Below, in pieces: positions 48,216 to 56,944 of a DNA stretch of 64,000 nt; the first letter of the stretch is position 1, and each line of letters begins with the position of its first letter. The stretch lies in the NCBI RefSeq assembly GCF_900167335.1, contig NZ_FUXI01000002.1, positions 86,087 to 150,086 of the forward strand. Reading direction: 5' to 3'. The notes under the pieces were generated by a model, which was not told the origin of the DNA, ran no database searches, and saw nothing but the letters and a program-made list of their open reading frames with translations. Made by a program: the position numbers and the translations under genes. Origin of the DNA: Pilibacter termitis (lineage in GTDB: Bacteria > Bacillota > Bacilli > Lactobacillales > Streptococcaceae).

Positions 48216-48879
48216 CTAACCAAAAACATCCAAAATCCATTTCCGTCCAGTTATTGACTGGCTGGTTTTCTTTTCAAGTCCATTCATCACTTCGCACAAT
48301 TTATCAATGACGTCATTTAAAGAAGGGAAGAACACATTAATGAATCCTCTTTTCCTGATTTCTTTCCATATCTGCTCAATTGGATTCATTCCAGGTATAT
48401 AAGGCGGAATAAACAATTGGGTATTTTTTAGACAATTCATTCAAGAAATATTTTGTGCATTCTGTATTACAATACGGCATGATTAAAAAGAAACTCTTCC
48501 CGTCAAGTGGGGCAACAGCTCAAAAGGTATGAAAATCAACTCTCATTTCTCTCGCTGTAATAAGCTGTCCTTTGTTTGCTTTTTCCTTGTACTGTTCAAA
48601 GAATTTTTCTTCATCTTCTTTACTGACTTTCCGACTATTTCCTCCAACTCGTCCGTCTTTTAATAATTTGTCAAATCCTTCCTTCATAAACATGGAAACG
48701 ATTTGAGGAACATATTTATTCGAAAATCCTGTAATTTCAACGACTTCTTTGTTCTTTTTCCCTTCTCCTCTTAGGGCAATGACTTCCAATCGTCTGTAAA
48801 TTCTTTTAACATTGGTAGCTTTCATATATTTACGTGCTTCAATTGCTTGTTCTTTTGTTATTTTAAATTCTTTAGTCAT
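48216..48879 (-). pseudogene. Decayed IS630-family transposase
   Basis: The 5' part (48879-48520) encodes about 119 residues of a helix-turn-helix region: ARKYMKATNVKRIYRRLEVI then EVVEITGFSNKYVPQIVSMF. The 3' part (48440-48216) encodes the end of the DDE domain with PPYIPGMNPIEQIWKEIRKR. A full-length member is about 340 residues; the middle with the first two catalytic acids is missing and the frame is broken. The copy is inactive. Terminal inverted repeats were not identified. Confidence 0.8.
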
Positions 48880-49080
48880 ACGTACAGTATATCGTAGTTA
48901 GGAGTGTATTTCAAGTTAGTATAAATTATGTCGAAACAGGGTGAAGGTTCGTGTTTAAGTAAAAAAAACGAGTGGTTTTGTACTTTTTTCCATAAAATTT
49001 TAGTTAAAATAATTGCTAATACTAAAAAATGATGGTATTTTGTTAAAAACATACAAAAAGAGTAAGCGATAGTAGGAAAC

Positions 49081-49170
49081 ATGAATATGGATGAAAAAAT
49101 GTATTTATGTCATGAATATATTCAATCACTAACAAAGGGAAATTATGAAGGTGTAGGTAAGAAGAAATGA
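49081..49170 (+). CDS. Possible 29-residue upstream ORF
   Basis: A short frame starting MNMDEKMYLCHEYIQSLTKG whose TGA stop overlaps the ATG of the Nudix-HAD gene (ATGA). It may couple translation, or be the remains of a larger upstream gene cut by the IS630 event. The ribosome binding site is weak. The rest of 48880-49166 is AT-rich and shows nothing else that I can support. Confidence 0.3.
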   Translation: MNMDEKMYLCHEYIQSLTKGNYEGVGKKK

Positions 49171-50264
49171 AAAAAGAAAAATCATCTGCATTAATTTTAA
49201 ATGAAGATAATAAGTTATTAGTTGTGAAAAAGAGAGAAAACCAAACGCATTTTATTTTACCTGGAGGAAAAAGAGAAAAGAATGAAACTCTTGAAGAAGC
49301 TCTAAAAAGAGAAATTAGAGAAGAAATAGGTGTTGAATTATTAGATTTTATTTTTATTGAAAAATTTATCGTACAAGCACAATTTGATGATTATCAAATA
49401 GAAAATTATATGTATTTATGTAAAGTAAATGGAACCCCGCAAGCGAAGAGTGAAATATCTGAAATAAAATGGATTGATATTAATGATGTAAATAAACAAG
49501 AGTTAGCTTCTGGAATAGTTCTTCATGCGATTCCTTATTTAAAAGAATATTTTTTACAAGGGAGGAAAACGTTAAGTAGAATAAAGAATTTTATTTTTGA
49601 TTGGGATAATACTTTATTTGATTATAAAGGATATTGGGAAAAAGCACATCGACAAAAATATAATGATTTCCGAAAAATAAATGAGATTACATCGTATGAA
49701 AATTTTATGCGAATCTATAAGGAAAATGATGAAAAATTATGGATAAAAGTTTCTAATGGGGAAATGACATTAGATGAATTACGTTTACGTAGAATGCTTA
49801 TGACAATGGCGAAGTTGAAAATTTCAATGACAGAGGAAGAAGCTGTCTTGTTTTTTGATGATGTATTTAAAAGATTATTGAACAGTATTCAACCTCAAAA
49901 AGATTTGCTCAAAAGACTTCAAACAATGAAAGACAAAAAGATATTTATCTTAACAAATGGCACGATAGAAGAACAAAACGAAAAGTTATCACGAACAGGA
50001 TTTCTGAATCAATTTCCAACGTATATTTCCGAAGATATTGGATTTGAAAAACCAAATCTTACAGCTTTTGAATATGTAATAAAAAAAAATAATTTATCTC
50101 CATTGGAGAGTGTTATGATTGGCGATTCGTTGACAAATGATATTTTGCCCGCAAAAAAACTTGGCATGAGGACAGTGCTTGTAGGAGGACAGAGTAACAA
50201 AGAGGCTGATTTTTCATTTGAGAGTGTTACTTCTTTTTTAGACTATATCGAAGTGGAAAGCTAA
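49167..50264 (+). CDS. Nudix hydrolase - HAD phosphatase fusion
   Basis: A 365-residue two-domain protein. The N-terminal part (1-130) is a Nudix hydrolase with a full Nudix box at 34-56 (G-x5-E-x7-REIREEIGV). The C-terminal part (140-365) is a HAD phosphatase with FDWDNTLFDY (Asp145, Asp147), IFILTNGT and MIGDSLTNDILPAKKLGM. The pair could hydrolyse a nucleotide-type diphosphate and then dephosphorylate the product; the substrate is unknown. The gene is more AT-rich than its neighbours and lies next to IS630 remains, suggesting acquisition. Confidence 0.85.
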   Translation: MKKEKSSALILNEDNKLLVVKKRENQTHFILPGGKREKNETLEEALKREIREEIGVELLDFIFIEKFIVQAQFDDYQIENYMYLCKVNGTPQAKSEISEIKWIDINDVNKQELASGIVLHAIPYLKEYFLQGRKTLSRIKNFIFDWDNTLFDYKGYWEKAHRQKYNDFRKINEITSYENFMRIYKENDEKLWIKVSNGEMTLDELRLRRMLMTMAKLKISMTEEEAVLFFDDVFKRLLNSIQPQKDLLKRLQTMKDKKIFILTNGTIEEQNEKLSRTGFLNQFPTYISEDIGFEKPNLTAFEYVIKKNNLSPLESVMIGDSLTNDILPAKKLGMRTVLVGGQSNKEADFSFESVTSFLDYIEVES

Positions 50265-50325
50265 AAAAGAAAGTTCGTCATTTCCGAATGATAAAGAAAA
50301 ACTATCTCAAATTTTCTTGAGAAAA

Positions 50326-50354
50326 TTGTATCTAGGAATGAGTTGTGCTATTCT
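50326..50354 (+). promoter_or_regulatory. Promoter of the SAM hydrolase / ECF operon
   Basis: TTGTAT at 50326 and TATTCT at 50349 with a 17-bp spacer, followed by an FR2 repeat in the leader. Confidence 0.5.
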
Positions 50355-50361
50355 ATAAAAA

Positions 50362-50428
50362 AGGTATTTCTAAAAATTCACGTTTAGCTAAAACTGCAGT
50401 TTTCATATTAAACGAGGGATTTTAGATG
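50362..50428 (+). repeat. FR2 palindromic repeat
   Basis: TCTAAAAATTCACGTTTA and TAAACGAGGGATTTTAGA are the arms around TAAAACTGCAGTTTT. Confidence 0.7.
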
Positions 50429-50489
50429 AAACCATAACAAAATAATGCTAGGTTTGAAAAATTACCTAAGCGAAAAAGGATGTATAAAG

Positions 50490-51347
50490 ATGAGTGGTTA
50501 TTTAGTATTGCAAACAGATTTTGGTTTAGTTGACGGTGCGGTAAGTGCAATGCACGGTGTGGCACATACGGTGAGCGATGAGATTGTGGTAAAAGATTTA
50601 ACACATGAAATTCCACCGTACGACATTTGGGTGGCGAGTTATCGTTTGTATCAAACGGTGAGTTATTGGAAAGAAGGCACGGTCTTTGTTTCTGTTGTTG
50701 ACCCGGGTGTGGGAAGTGATAGACGAAGTATTGCAGTGAAAACTTTAGATAATCATTATATTATTACACCTGATAATGGTTCACTTTCGCACATTTTGCA
50801 TTATCAAGGGATTGCAGAAGTGCGACAAATTGACGAAGTGAAAAGTCGTTTGCCACATTCTGAAGAAAGCCATACTTTCCACGGACGTGATATTTACGCG
50901 TACAATGGAGCAAGACTTGCAAGTGGTGAGATTACGTTTGAGCAACTCGGCAGTGTAATTCCAGTTGAGGATATTACGACCCTTCCGATTGTCAATGCTG
51001 AAATTGAGGGCAAAATTTTGCGTGGTTCAATTGATGTGCTAGACGTTCGTTTTGGTTCACTTTGGACAAATATCCCGTCAGAATTTCTGCACAAGGAAAA
51101 TATTCGTCCGGGTGATAGCGTCCAAGTGACGATTTTCCATAAAGGCAAAAAAGTCTACCAAAATATTTTACAATTCGCCAAAAGTTTTGCGGATGTGAAT
51201 GTCGGCGAGCCGCTTGTCTACGTCAATTCACTTGTAAATGTCGGAATTGCGGTCAATCAGGATTCCTTTAGTGATTTGTACCACATTGGTACAGGAACAG
51301 ATTGGATTGTCGAATTACGACGTGCACCTAAAATTATTTTTGAATAA
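50490..51347 (+). CDS. SAM hydrolase (DUF62 family)
   Basis: A 285-residue protein of the S-adenosylmethionine hydroxide adenosyltransferase family, which splits SAM into adenosine and methionine. Typical segments are LQTDFGLVDGAVSAMHG, VSVVDPGVGSDRRSIAV, ITPDNGSLSHIL and FHGRDIYA. The start at 50490 follows AAAGGATG; an upstream frame from 50445 lacks a site. It is 15 bp upstream of an ECF substrate-binding component and probably co-transcribed with the transporter. Confidence 0.85.
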   Translation: MSGYLVLQTDFGLVDGAVSAMHGVAHTVSDEIVVKDLTHEIPPYDIWVASYRLYQTVSYWKEGTVFVSVVDPGVGSDRRSIAVKTLDNHYIITPDNGSLSHILHYQGIAEVRQIDEVKSRLPHSEESHTFHGRDIYAYNGARLASGEITFEQLGSVIPVEDITTLPIVNAEIEGKILRGSIDVLDVRFGSLWTNIPSEFLHKENIRPGDSVQVTIFHKGKKVYQNILQFAKSFADVNVGEPLVYVNSLVNVGIAVNQDSFSDLYHIGTGTDWIVELRRAPKIIFE

Positions 51348-51362
51348 GAAAGAGGAAAAGAA

Positions 51363-51917
51363 ATGAAAAAAGATATTTCAGTAAAAACCGTTGTCGCAAC
51401 AGCGATTGGTGTTGCATTGTTCGTAGTTGTTGGACGGTTTGGTAGTATTCCAACAGGGATTCCTAATACAGAATTTTCACTTGCCTACCCGATTCTTGGG
51501 CTAATCGGTGTATTATTTGGTCCAATAGCAGGTGGATTGACAGGACTAATCGGTCATGCGTTGAAAGATGCTGTGTTTTATGGTTCAGTTTGGTGGTCTT
51601 GGGTCATCAGCAGTGCGATTCTAGGGATTTTATTCGGGCTTATTGGTAAAAAATTAAAAGTTGAACAAGGGAAATTTTCTTTGAAAGATATTGTTTTGTT
51701 CAATATTTTTCAAGTGATTAGCAACTTAATTGTCTGGGCAGTAGTAGCTCCTGTTGGAGATGTACTCATTTACAGTGAACCAGCCAATAAAGTATATACG
51801 CAAGGACTGGTTGCCTCTCTTGTCAATAGTGTCGGAATTGGCATTGCTTGTACGATTATCTTTGCCGTCTACGCAAAAACTAGAGTGCAAAAAGGAAGTT
51901 TATCAAAAGAGGACTAA
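51363..51917 (+). CDS. ECF transporter substrate-binding component (UPF0397)
   Basis: A 184-residue membrane protein of the UPF0397 group of ECF S-components. It has VGRFGSIPTGIPNTEFSLAY, FGPIAGGLTGLIGHALKDA and GSVWWSWVISS, all typical of that group. It binds a vitamin-like substrate and works with the ATPase and EcfT protein downstream. The substrate is not known. Confidence 0.88.
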   Translation: MKKDISVKTVVATAIGVALFVVVGRFGSIPTGIPNTEFSLAYPILGLIGVLFGPIAGGLTGLIGHALKDAVFYGSVWWSWVISSAILGILFGLIGKKLKVEQGKFSLKDIVLFNIFQVISNLIVWAVVAPVGDVLIYSEPANKVYTQGLVASLVNSVGIGIACTIIFAVYAKTRVQKGSLSKED

Positions 51918-51938
51918 AAATAGAAATTGAGTATATAC

Positions 51939-51975
51939 AGACCTTATTTTATCATGATAGAATAAGGTCTATTCT
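51939..51975 (+). terminator. Hairpin between S-component and ECF ATPase genes
   Basis: AGACCTTATT and AATAAGGTCT form a 10-bp stem followed by ATTCT. It may act as a partial terminator or a processing site. Confidence 0.55.
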
Positions 51976-51994
51976 AATGAACTGAGGAGAAAAT

Positions 51995-53704
51995 ATGCGT
52001 AAAAAAGTGATAGAGTTTGTAGACTTTTCATTTCAATACGAGAGCCAATCTGAAGCGACCTTGAAAAATATCAATTTATCTATTTATGAGGGTGAGAAAA
52101 TCTTGATTGTAGGTGCATCAGGTAGCGGAAAGTCTACACTTGTGCATTGTTTGAATGGTCTTATTCCTCATTTGTATAAGGGAAAAATGACAGGTAGTGC
52201 AAAAATTGGTGGGAAGGATTTGGAAAGCCAAAGTTTACACGAGCTTTCTTTTCAAACAGGAACTGTTTTGCAAGATACAGACGGACAGTTTATCGGGTTG
52301 ACTGTTGGTGAGGATATTGCATTTGCATTGGAAAATGATGAAGTTTCACAAGAAGTGATGTTGCCTGAAGTGGAAAAATGGGCGGAAAAAGTAGAAATTT
52401 CAACGCATTTGACACATAAACCTCAAGAACTCTCTGGCGGGCAAAAGCAACGTGTTTCTATGGCGGGCGTGTTGATTAGTGAGTCGCCAATTTTGTTATT
52501 TGACGAGCCACTTGCCAATTTAGACCCTCATGCAGGAAAAGAGACGATTGAGTTGATTGACGAGTTGCACAAGCAAACAAATACGACTGTTATTATTGTA
52601 GAACATCGGTTGGAAGATGTTTTACATCGAAATGTCGATCGCATTATCGTGGTTAATGAAGGTGAGATTGTCTCAGATACTTCGCCAGATGAATTGTTGA
52701 AAAGTGAGACGTTGATGACGTATGGAATCCGTGAACCACTTTATGTAACGGCAATGAAATACGCTGAGATAGACGTAAAAAATGTCGAAAATCTTGCAGA
52801 CCTTCGTTATTTAAAAGGAAAAGAAATCAAGCAAAAATTAGAAAATTGGCAAGGGAAACATCCAAATCTTGTAACAAAAGAGGCGAGCGAGGAACTTCTT
52901 TCGTTGGAGCGTGTGAATTATCGTTATCAAAATAGCCAAAAGAAAGTGCTGAACGATATTTCTTTCCAAATTCAAAAAGGTGAACGCATTAGCATTGTCG
53001 GGAAAAATGGTTCGGGAAAATCGACGCTTTCTAAAGTGATTTGCGGATTTTTACAAGCGAACGGCACTTTTTTGTGGCAGAAGAAAGAAATCCGTGAACA
53101 TTCTATCAAGGAACGTGCGGAAAAAATTGGTTATGTCATGCAAAATCCCAACCAAATGATTAGCAAAACAATGATTTTTGATGAAGTCGCTCTTGGCTTG
53201 AAACTCCGTGGTGTAGAGGAAGAAGAAATAAAAGAACGGGTAGAGAAAACACTCAAAGTTTGTGGCTTGTATTCTTTTAGAAATTGGCCGATTTCTGCTC
53301 TTAGTTATGGGCAGAAAAAACGTGTGACCATTGCGGCAATTTTAGTGCTAGAGCCAGAGATGATTATATTAGATGAGCCGACAGCAGGACAAGATTTTAG
53401 GAATTATTCTGAGATGATGAATTTCCTCGATGAATTGAATGCTCAAGGAAAAACAATCGTCATGATTACGCATGATATGCACTTGATGTTGGAGTATTCG
53501 GACAGGACATTTGCTATGCTTGACGGGGAAATTCTTGCAGACAAACTTCCTTCAGAAGTGTTGACGGACGAGCAATTAGTAAAGAAAGCGAACCTTAAAG
53601 AAACGAGTTTGTTTACATTAGCGAAAACATTTGAATTGGAAAAACCAGAGTTATTTGTGCAAAAATTCATAGCTTATGACAGGGTGGTGAGAGAAAATGA
53701 ATGA
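51995..53704 (+). CDS. ECF transporter double ATPase
   Basis: A 569-residue protein with two ABC ATPase domains in one chain. Domain 1: GASGSGKSTLVH, LSGGQKQR, LLFDEPLANLDP. Domain 2: GKNGSGKSTLSK, LSYGQKKR, IILDEPTAGQD. This dedicated YkoD-like arrangement replaces the separate EcfA1/A2 pair. It overlaps the EcfT gene by 8 bp. Confidence 0.92.
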   Translation: MRKKVIEFVDFSFQYESQSEATLKNINLSIYEGEKILIVGASGSGKSTLVHCLNGLIPHLYKGKMTGSAKIGGKDLESQSLHELSFQTGTVLQDTDGQFIGLTVGEDIAFALENDEVSQEVMLPEVEKWAEKVEISTHLTHKPQELSGGQKQRVSMAGVLISESPILLFDEPLANLDPHAGKETIELIDELHKQTNTTVIIVEHRLEDVLHRNVDRIIVVNEGEIVSDTSPDELLKSETLMTYGIREPLYVTAMKYAEIDVKNVENLADLRYLKGKEIKQKLENWQGKHPNLVTKEASEELLSLERVNYRYQNSQKKVLNDISFQIQKGERISIVGKNGSGKSTLSKVICGFLQANGTFLWQKKEIREHSIKERAEKIGYVMQNPNQMISKTMIFDEVALGLKLRGVEEEEIKERVEKTLKVCGLYSFRNWPISALSYGQKKRVTIAAILVLEPEMIILDEPTAGQDFRNYSEMMNFLDELNAQGKTIVMITHDMHLMLEYSDRTFAMLDGEILADKLPSEVLTDEQLVKKANLKETSLFTLAKTFELEKPELFVQKFIAYDRVVRENE

Positions 53705-54530
53705 TACAGTTCAAACGCTTGGTTATCAAAAAGGGGAGAGTTTTCTTCATCGCCTAAATGGCACGAGTAAATTGTTATTTTTTGTCTTGGCATCAGCTGC
53801 TTGCATGACGACTTATGACACGAGATTTCTTTTATTTGTAGGGATTGCCTCGATTTTTTTGTTTAAAATTTCAGGTATTCGTTGGCGACAAGTTTCATTT
53901 GTGATGAAATTTATCTTTGTTTTTTCACTTTTGAACTTAGTAGCAGTCTTTTTATTTGACCCAGCTTATGCGGAGAAAATATACGAAAGCAAGACAACGG
54001 TGTTAGGGAATGGTTATTTTCATTTAACACTAGAAGAATTGTTTTACTTGTTCAATTTGATTTTAAAATATTGTTGCACAGTGCCACTTGCGGTATTGTT
54101 TTTATTGACAACTAACCCAAGCCAATTTGCCTCAAGTTTGAACAAAATCGGGGTTTCTTATAAGATTTCTTATGCGGTAAGTCTAGCACTTCGCTATATT
54201 CCAGATGTGCAAGAAGATTTCTTTAACATTATTTTGTCTCAGCAAGCAAGAGGTTACGAGTTGTCCAGAAAAGCAGGGTTTATTGATAGAATTAAAGGAT
54301 ACACAGGAGTTTTATTACCGTTGATTTTCAGTAGTTTGGAGAGGATAGATTCTATTTCAACTGCTATGGAATTGCGACGGTTTGGCAAAGGAAAAAGAAG
54401 AACTTGGTACACGGAACAGAAGTTTTCTAGCAAAGATATAGCCGTTATTTTCATCGGATTATTCCTCTTGCTTATAAGTATTTGTCTATTTTTTGTAAAT
54501 AAAGGACGATTCTATAATCCTTTTGTTTAA
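53697..54530 (+). CDS. ECF transporter transmembrane component (EcfT-type)
   Basis: A 277-residue membrane protein that links the S-component to the ATPases. The coupling motifs are seen in SQQARGYELSRKAG and TAMELRRFGKGKRRTW, the A-R-G type helices that contact the ATPases. It ends the operon before a terminator. Confidence 0.9.
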   Translation: MNDTVQTLGYQKGESFLHRLNGTSKLLFFVLASAACMTTYDTRFLLFVGIASIFLFKISGIRWRQVSFVMKFIFVFSLLNLVAVFLFDPAYAEKIYESKTTVLGNGYFHLTLEELFYLFNLILKYCCTVPLAVLFLLTTNPSQFASSLNKIGVSYKISYAVSLALRYIPDVQEDFFNIILSQQARGYELSRKAGFIDRIKGYTGVLLPLIFSSLERIDSISTAMELRRFGKGKRRTWYTEQKFSSKDIAVIFIGLFLLLISICLFFVNKGRFYNPFV

Positions 54531-54569
54531 CGGTTAAGTGGTTTTATTTTTCAAAAATAAAAAAATTGG

Positions 54570-54607
54570 AGCATACAAATTTTGATTGGAATTTGTATGC
54601 TTTTATT
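54570..54607 (+). terminator. Terminator of the ECF operon
   Basis: GCATACAAATT pairs with AATTTGTATGC, followed by TTTTATT. Confidence 0.85.
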
Positions 54608-54757
54608 ATTTTCATTAGAAAAAAATCATTTATTTCTTAAAAAAAGAAAATATAGAATGGCGAAATCATAGGCTTTTTGTTGAAAAAATGTTAGTAAAAT
54701 TATAGAATTATTATAGATAAAAGAAAAGGAATACAAAAACGAAAGGCGGTGTCAAAT

Positions 54758-56496
54758 ATGAGATTAGTAACATTATTGTCGTGCGACACGTTTCACTATA
54801 AATGTGTAGTCATGAAAAGTGAGGGTTCACAGAAATGTGAATTACAACTAATGATTTGACAGTTGGAATGAAAGCCGTCATGTTGGCTGAAACAACTGGT
54901 CTGAGACTCCTATATGCGTTTGATTATAACAGTAATCAAGGGTGTAAAGCTAGGTAAAGTCGGCAGAACGATACCTAAGTAAGTCGAAATGCTTATATGG
55001 TAAAGGATATGCCGGGACGCTAGTACTACAAATAAATTATTTTCAAGAAAATTTTAAGTAGTAGGAAAACTTTCTATGGTAAGAATGTTCAAAGAACTGA
55101 CGAACTTGCGAATGTACGGGTCGAAGGGCAAAGAATCGAAAGATAGATTGCCCGATTGAGCAATACCGAAAAGTAAGATTGGCAATTATGAAATTCGGGA
55201 TAAAGAACGATGACTTTATAATTGTTCAGGCTCAAAGCAAGTACCTAAGGAAAGATATGAATAGCTAAAATCATTGGAACGTGGAAAGCGAGAAACACTT
55301 AAGGACACCTCTAAAAACTCCGTTTAAACCAAAATTAGATAGTTTTTCGATTTTCGAGGAAATCGACGAAAGCTATGTGGTTCATAGGTTGAGGAGATTG
55401 ACGAAGAAAATCGGAAAACTAGCAATTTTGGATAAGCGTGAGTTTTTAGAGGTGTCCTTAAATAAACGACTGTTATCGGAGTGTTGGATATAAGGCGAAA
55501 GCCGAAGTTCCTTAATTCTCGTGAGAGTAGGGGCATAGTACCGTTGAAACGTGTAACGAACGTGGAGGGATGGCCCCAAGGCTTGTTCTTTGGAAAATGT
55601 AGCAACGCTTAGAGTACATATTCATTGCGAGCGTTGTGATTTCTAAAGAAGAAGTTGGAACGCCGTATGAGGTGAAAGTCTCACGTACGGTGTGGAGCGG
55701 GGGAAAACTTGGAGAGTTATTCAAAGAGTTACCTATCGCTATTTCAGTCTTAGCAGTTGCAGTAGCAACAGTGGTAGTAGTCACAACCATGAACGGACAA
55801 CATGAAGCGGCAGAAAAAGAAGAAACAGTGACGATGAACTCCGTTGCAGGCATGGAAGCTCAACCATTGAGCTTGGAGTTTTTAAAAGAAGATTATCCAA
55901 CTCCACGTGTTGAAAAAGAAGAAAAAGTAGTGGAACAACCAAAACAAGAAGTGAAAGAAGTTGTTCAAGCTAAACCAGTTGTTGTAGAAGAAGTAGCAGA
56001 ACCAGAAGTGACACCGCAAGTAGTTGAGGAAGAAGTGGTGCAACCTGAAGTAGTCTACGAAGAGCCTGAAACTCCACAAGTGGTAGAAGAAACGCCACAA
56101 GAAGAGCCAACTGTTCCACAAACATATGTGCAACCAACTTCTCCATACAAACTAAGTTTTAACACTGTGCCAACAGATAGTGCACCAGAATCTGGATATG
56201 GTATGTGGAGAGACAACTTTGTGACAGCACACAATCCGGGTAGCGGTTCAGCGTTTCTTTCTTTGGTAAACGGGGACAAAGTACAAATTAATGGAGCGGT
56301 ATATGTAGTCGTAGAACAAAGATTAATCTGGGGGTCACATTCTCTTTATCCGGGTGCTCCAGAACAATTGAAATATTTCGATGTGAATGAAAATGTATTT
56401 GTAGGTGATTGGATTTTTGACGGACGTATGACACTCCAAACGTGTGCAGACAATGGATTTAGCAAAATTTGGATTTGGAAATTAGTGCAAGCATAA
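54758..56496 (+). CDS. Membrane-anchored sortase-like protein, split by a group II intron
   Basis: Exon 1 is 54758-54780 (ATG after GAAAGGCGGTG, encoding MRLVTLL plus two bases); exon 2 is 55743-56496. The spliced frame gives 258 residues starting MRLVTLLSSVLAVAVATVVV, a clean membrane anchor. A Glu/Pro/Val-rich stalk follows, then a ~100-residue C-terminal domain. That domain has a sortase pattern: His171 in TAHNPGSGSAFLSLVNGD, then VQINGAVYVVVEQ, and Cys242 in MTLQTC. The catalytic Arg expected after TC is not visible; SKIWIWKL has Lys there. Without splicing only a GTG start inside the intron (55636) is open, and it has no ribosome binding site. Function is uncertain. Confidence 0.75.
54781..55742 (+). 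mobile_element. Group II intron without maturase ORF
   Basis: 962 nt from GTGCGACACG to CGCTAT. Domain V is visible as GAACGCCGTATGAGGTGAAAG followed by the paired CTCACGTACGGTGTG. Domain VI is AGCGGGGG...CCTATCGCTAT, a perfect stem with an unpaired A eight bases from the 3' end, the expected branch point. The 5' end GTGCG and 3' end AT follow group II rules and joining the exons restores an open frame. No reverse transcriptase/maturase is encoded; an FR2 palindrome lies in the region (probably domain IV) where it normally sits. Splicing would need a maturase in trans or unassisted folding. Confidence 0.87.
55302..55459 (+). repeat. Long FR2 palindrome inside the intron
   Basis: Perfect 19-bp arms (AGGACACCTCTAAAAACTC and its complement), then CCAAAATT / AATTTTGG, AGTTTT / AAAACT and CGATTTTC / GAAAATCG: about 158 bp in all. 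TTAA lies at both borders. Confidence 0.85.
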
Positions 56497-56547
56497 GCGT
56501 TAAAACAAGAAACGTGCAGAAAATCAAAAAAAAATAGTTGAAATCGC

Positions 56548-56576
56548 TTGCCATAGAAAAATGATTATGCTATATT
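56548..56576 (+). promoter_or_regulatory. Promoter of the non-coding RNA
   Basis: TTGCCA at 56548 and TATATT at 56571 with a 17-bp spacer. Confidence 0.7.
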
Positions 56577-56582
56577 ATGTAT

Positions 56583-56827
56583 AGGAAAGCTGTGATGTTC
56601 GATTTGTTCATTTAGTGTGTTGACCGAACATTTTTATTTAGACATTGGGAATGCTCATGTACGGAAGTAGGAGCTACGTCATTACACGTGACAAGCCAGA
56701 AACGAAAGTCGTGATTCCCACCTGCATATTTAGCGGGTTCAAACCTTGGAACGTTCACCGGCATTAACGGCAAGTACTATTCTTTATAAGAATGAAGCAA
56801 TCTGACTTGTTCGGATTGCTTTTTTAA
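56583..56827 (+). ncRNA. Structured non-coding RNA, possibly 6S RNA
   Basis: An intergenic transcript candidate of about 240 nt with its own promoter and a strong terminator (AAGCAATC / GGATTGCTT plus T6 at 56795-56826). It has no ORF. Local helices are plain: ATGTTCG / CGAACAT, an outer GGGAAT / ATTCCC enclosing GTAG-gag-CTAC, GTCA / TGAC and ACGA-aag-TCGT, then ACCTGC / GCGGGT and ATTCTT / AAGAAT. GC content is above that of the flanks. 6S RNA (ssrS) is my best guess from overall resemblance, but the single long rod of classical 6S was not shown. It is not tmRNA, RNase P RNA or SRP RNA by motif. Confidence 0.6.
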
Positions 56828-56944
56828 GTGAAAATAAATGGGATTGCAAAGTTTTTCCTCCTCCTTTTCCAAAGACTTTGTTATAATAGAATGAAGAGAA
56901 TGTATCAAAAAAATAGAGTTTTTCAATATTGAGGAGTGATTTTC

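Noticed and set aside
48216..48879. Active insertion sequence
   Set aside because: The DDE domain is mostly missing and the frame is broken; no clear terminal inverted repeats were found.
54781..55300. T-box or large riboswitch upstream of the sortase-like gene
   Set aside because: No T-box motif or specifier loop; the GTGCG start, domain V/VI and restored exon frame identify a group II intron.
55324..55605. Overlapping minus-strand frames inside the intron
   Set aside because: They arise from the FR2 palindrome and intron domains and show no reverse transcriptase motifs.
56583..56827. tmRNA, RNase P RNA or SRP RNA
   Set aside because: No CCA end or tag frame, no GAGGAAAGUC signature and no SRP GGAAGGAAGCAG loop.
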